A stretch of DNA of 64,000 bases from contig JBKBPR010000004.1 in assembly GCA_046293135.1 (NCBI GenBank), positions 1-64,000 on the forward strand, read 5' to 3'. The stretch comes from UBA2638 sp046293135. Its GTDB lineage: Bacteria; Pseudomonadota; Alphaproteobacteria; Micavibrionales; Micavibrionaceae. The number at the start of each line of letters is the position of its first letter. Within the stretch, counting starts at the first letter, position 1. The translations under genes were made by a program, and so were the position numbers. The notes beneath the pieces were generated by a model. It saw only the letters and a list, made by a program, of their open reading frames with translations. It ran no database searches and was not told the DNA's origin. Positions 62,903 through 64,000 of this stretch are shown here, piece after piece.

Positions 62903-64000
62903 TTATAGCTTTATTATAACTTTCTTATGTATGGTAGTCTGCTCATTCAGCGTTGTCTTGGCCACAATCCGCCCATAAGGATCAATATAGCCCGAAATAC
63001 CCGTGTTGGCAGAGCGTATAACGCTTACGCCTTCCTCGATAGCGCGCAGCTTGGCTTTCAGGAAATGTTGGTAAGGGCCGGCGCTTATGCCGTACCACGC
63101 ATCATTCGTCACATTGATGATCGCATTCGCGCGGGAATTAGAGCCAGAGCCTTGTTCCACAACTTTGCGGGGAAACAATATCTCATAACAAACCTGCGGG
63201 CTGAATGAAAAATTTTCGGTGATGGCGATGGTTTGCAAGGACTCTCCGGCCACAAATCCGTCAAAGCGCGTCACGGTCTCAAGCGGAATCCAGCGCTGGA
63301 AGGGGATATATTCCCCGAAAGGCACAAGCCGCACCTTATCATATTGCGCAACCATCCGGGCATTGCGGTCAAGCATGGCAATGCTGTTGGTATAGGTATT
63401 GTTCTCCCGATCATGCAGCAGCGCCCCGCTGACCAGATACACATCGCGCTCATAAAGGCCGAGCGTATCGCGGATAAGGGCTTGTGCAAATTCATTCTCC
63501 AGAAAGACGAAATGCGTTGCGGTTTCCGGCCAGACAATAAGCGTGATTGCGCTTTCCGTGCCGTCAGGTTTCGACATCTCCAGCAGCATTTCAAAATGAT
63601 CCTGCGCCTTGCGACGATCCCATTTTTCTTCCTGCGGGATATTGGGCTGAATAATCTTGACCGATAATTCATCAAGCGTTTCAAGCTGGGCATGGCTCAG
63701 GCGGTGAGCGCCATACGCGTAAACGGCACTCATCGTCACCAGCGCGGCCAGCAATAGCGACAGTTTTTGGCGTTTGGAGGCGGCGGGAAGCAGGGCAAAG
63801 CCAATCGCCGCGCCCCAAAATATTGTCAGCGCGCTGAGCAAATAGATCGTGCCGATATGCGCGATTTGCAGCATCTCAAGCTGAGCGCCCCAGCCATAGC
63901 CGAACAGATTCCACGGAAAACCCGTGAACAAATGCCCGCGCAGCCATTCGGCGGCGGCGAGCGCGAGGCAAAACAGCGCAAAATTCCGCAGCTTTGCATC
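62903..64000 (-). CDS. lnt: Apolipoprotein N-acyltransferase, 5' end cut off by the window
   Basis: Lnt adds the third acyl chain to lipoproteins in the inner membrane. The frame stays open to the right edge through EWLRGHLFTGFPWN, so the first membrane helices are missing. The visible part holds the nitrilase-like domain with the full triad: Glu in LIVWPETATHF, Lys in YDKVRLVPFGEYIPF and Cys in FSPQVCYEILFP. The final residues lack the usual C-terminal membrane helix and end soon after GYIDPYGRIVAKT. Confidence 0.95.
   Translation of the reverse strand, partial: DAKLRNFALFCLALAAAEWLRGHLFTGFPWNLFGYGWGAQLEMLQIAHIGTIYLLSALTIFWGAAIGFALLPAASKRQKLSLLLAALVTMSAVYAYGAHRLSHAQLETLDELSVKIIQPNIPQEEKWDRRKAQDHFEMLLEMSKPDGTESAITLIVWPETATHFVFLENEFAQALIRDTLGLYERDVYLVSGALLHDRENNTYTNSIAMLDRNARMVAQYDKVRLVPFGEYIPFQRWIPLETVTRFDGFVAGESLQTIAITENFSFSPQVCYEILFPRKVVEQGSGSNSRANAIINVTNDAWYGISAGPYQHFLKAKLRAIEEGVSVIRSANTGISGYIDPYGRIVAKTTLNEQTTIHKKVIIKL

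Noticed and set aside
1..64000. CRISPR arrays, insertion sequences, prophage or rRNA operon
   Set aside because: No spaced direct repeats, transposase, integrase, phage structural gene or rRNA sequence was seen.

Overview
The window reads as a stretch of chromosome from an alphaproteobacterium with a middling GC content. The gene families and the gene order point there: prfA-prmC-DUF4167-clpB, gatCAB opposite ruvX, lnt-XRE regulator-metK-trmB, rimP-nusA-infB-rbfA-truB-rpsO, fabA-fabB-fabI, a full SUF operon led by an Rrf2 regulator, DUF1491 and an intracellular PHB depolymerase. I cannot fix the genus; a Rhodospirillales- or Micavibrio-like lineage is a guess. There is no phage, transposase, CRISPR array or rRNA operon. 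Coding density is high.

Layout. 0-7.4 kb (+): a RodZ-like protein cut by the window edge, then prfA, prmC, a DUF4167 protein, clpB and a lipoprotein. 7.4-8.2 kb: a gene-free block of tandem, hairpin-forming repeats. 8.2-13.7 kb (-): an NlpC/P60 peptidase paired with an M17 aminopeptidase, a 58-codon small gene, a GntP-type permease and a patatin-like lipase. 13.8-15.9 kb: a small secreted protein, tRNA-Ser(GCU) and an MFS transporter. 16-20 kb (-): gatC, gatA, an extra cysteine-rich secreted protein, then gatB. ruvX faces away from gatC. 20.7-29.2 kb (-): a YgjP-like metalloprotein, a second patatin, DUF1491 and a small conserved protein, Fur, a soluble PAS histidine kinase, a degenerate GGDEF protein, tgt, rpmB and a CobD/CbiB-like membrane protein. 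29.4-32.5 kb (+): phaZ and prfC. 32.8-35.2 kb (-): a membrane protein fused to a spermidine-synthase-like domain.

35.4-42.1 kb (+) is the SUF iron-sulfur operon: regulator, sufB, a half-size EamA transporter, sufC, sufD, sufS, a DUF59 protein and sufA. A 29-bp dyad just upstream of the regulator looks like its operator. 42.1-43.4 kb (-) is a tightly coupled set of three unrecognised genes, the last only 45 codons. dusA, a secreted SH3 protein, an unrecognised 325-residue protein and fabA-fabB-fabI follow.

48.9-64 kb: GDPD, a Sel1-like membrane protein and gpmA (-), pnp (+), then the long leftward translation cluster from lnt to rpsO. pnp is normally downstream of rpsO on the same strand. Here it faces rpsO tail to tail, with a separate terminator for each. 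The window is mostly housekeeping. The parts most likely to be undescribed are the three-gene orphan set, the transporter inside the SUF operon, the secreted protein inside gatCAB, and several small genes with good ribosome-binding sites.
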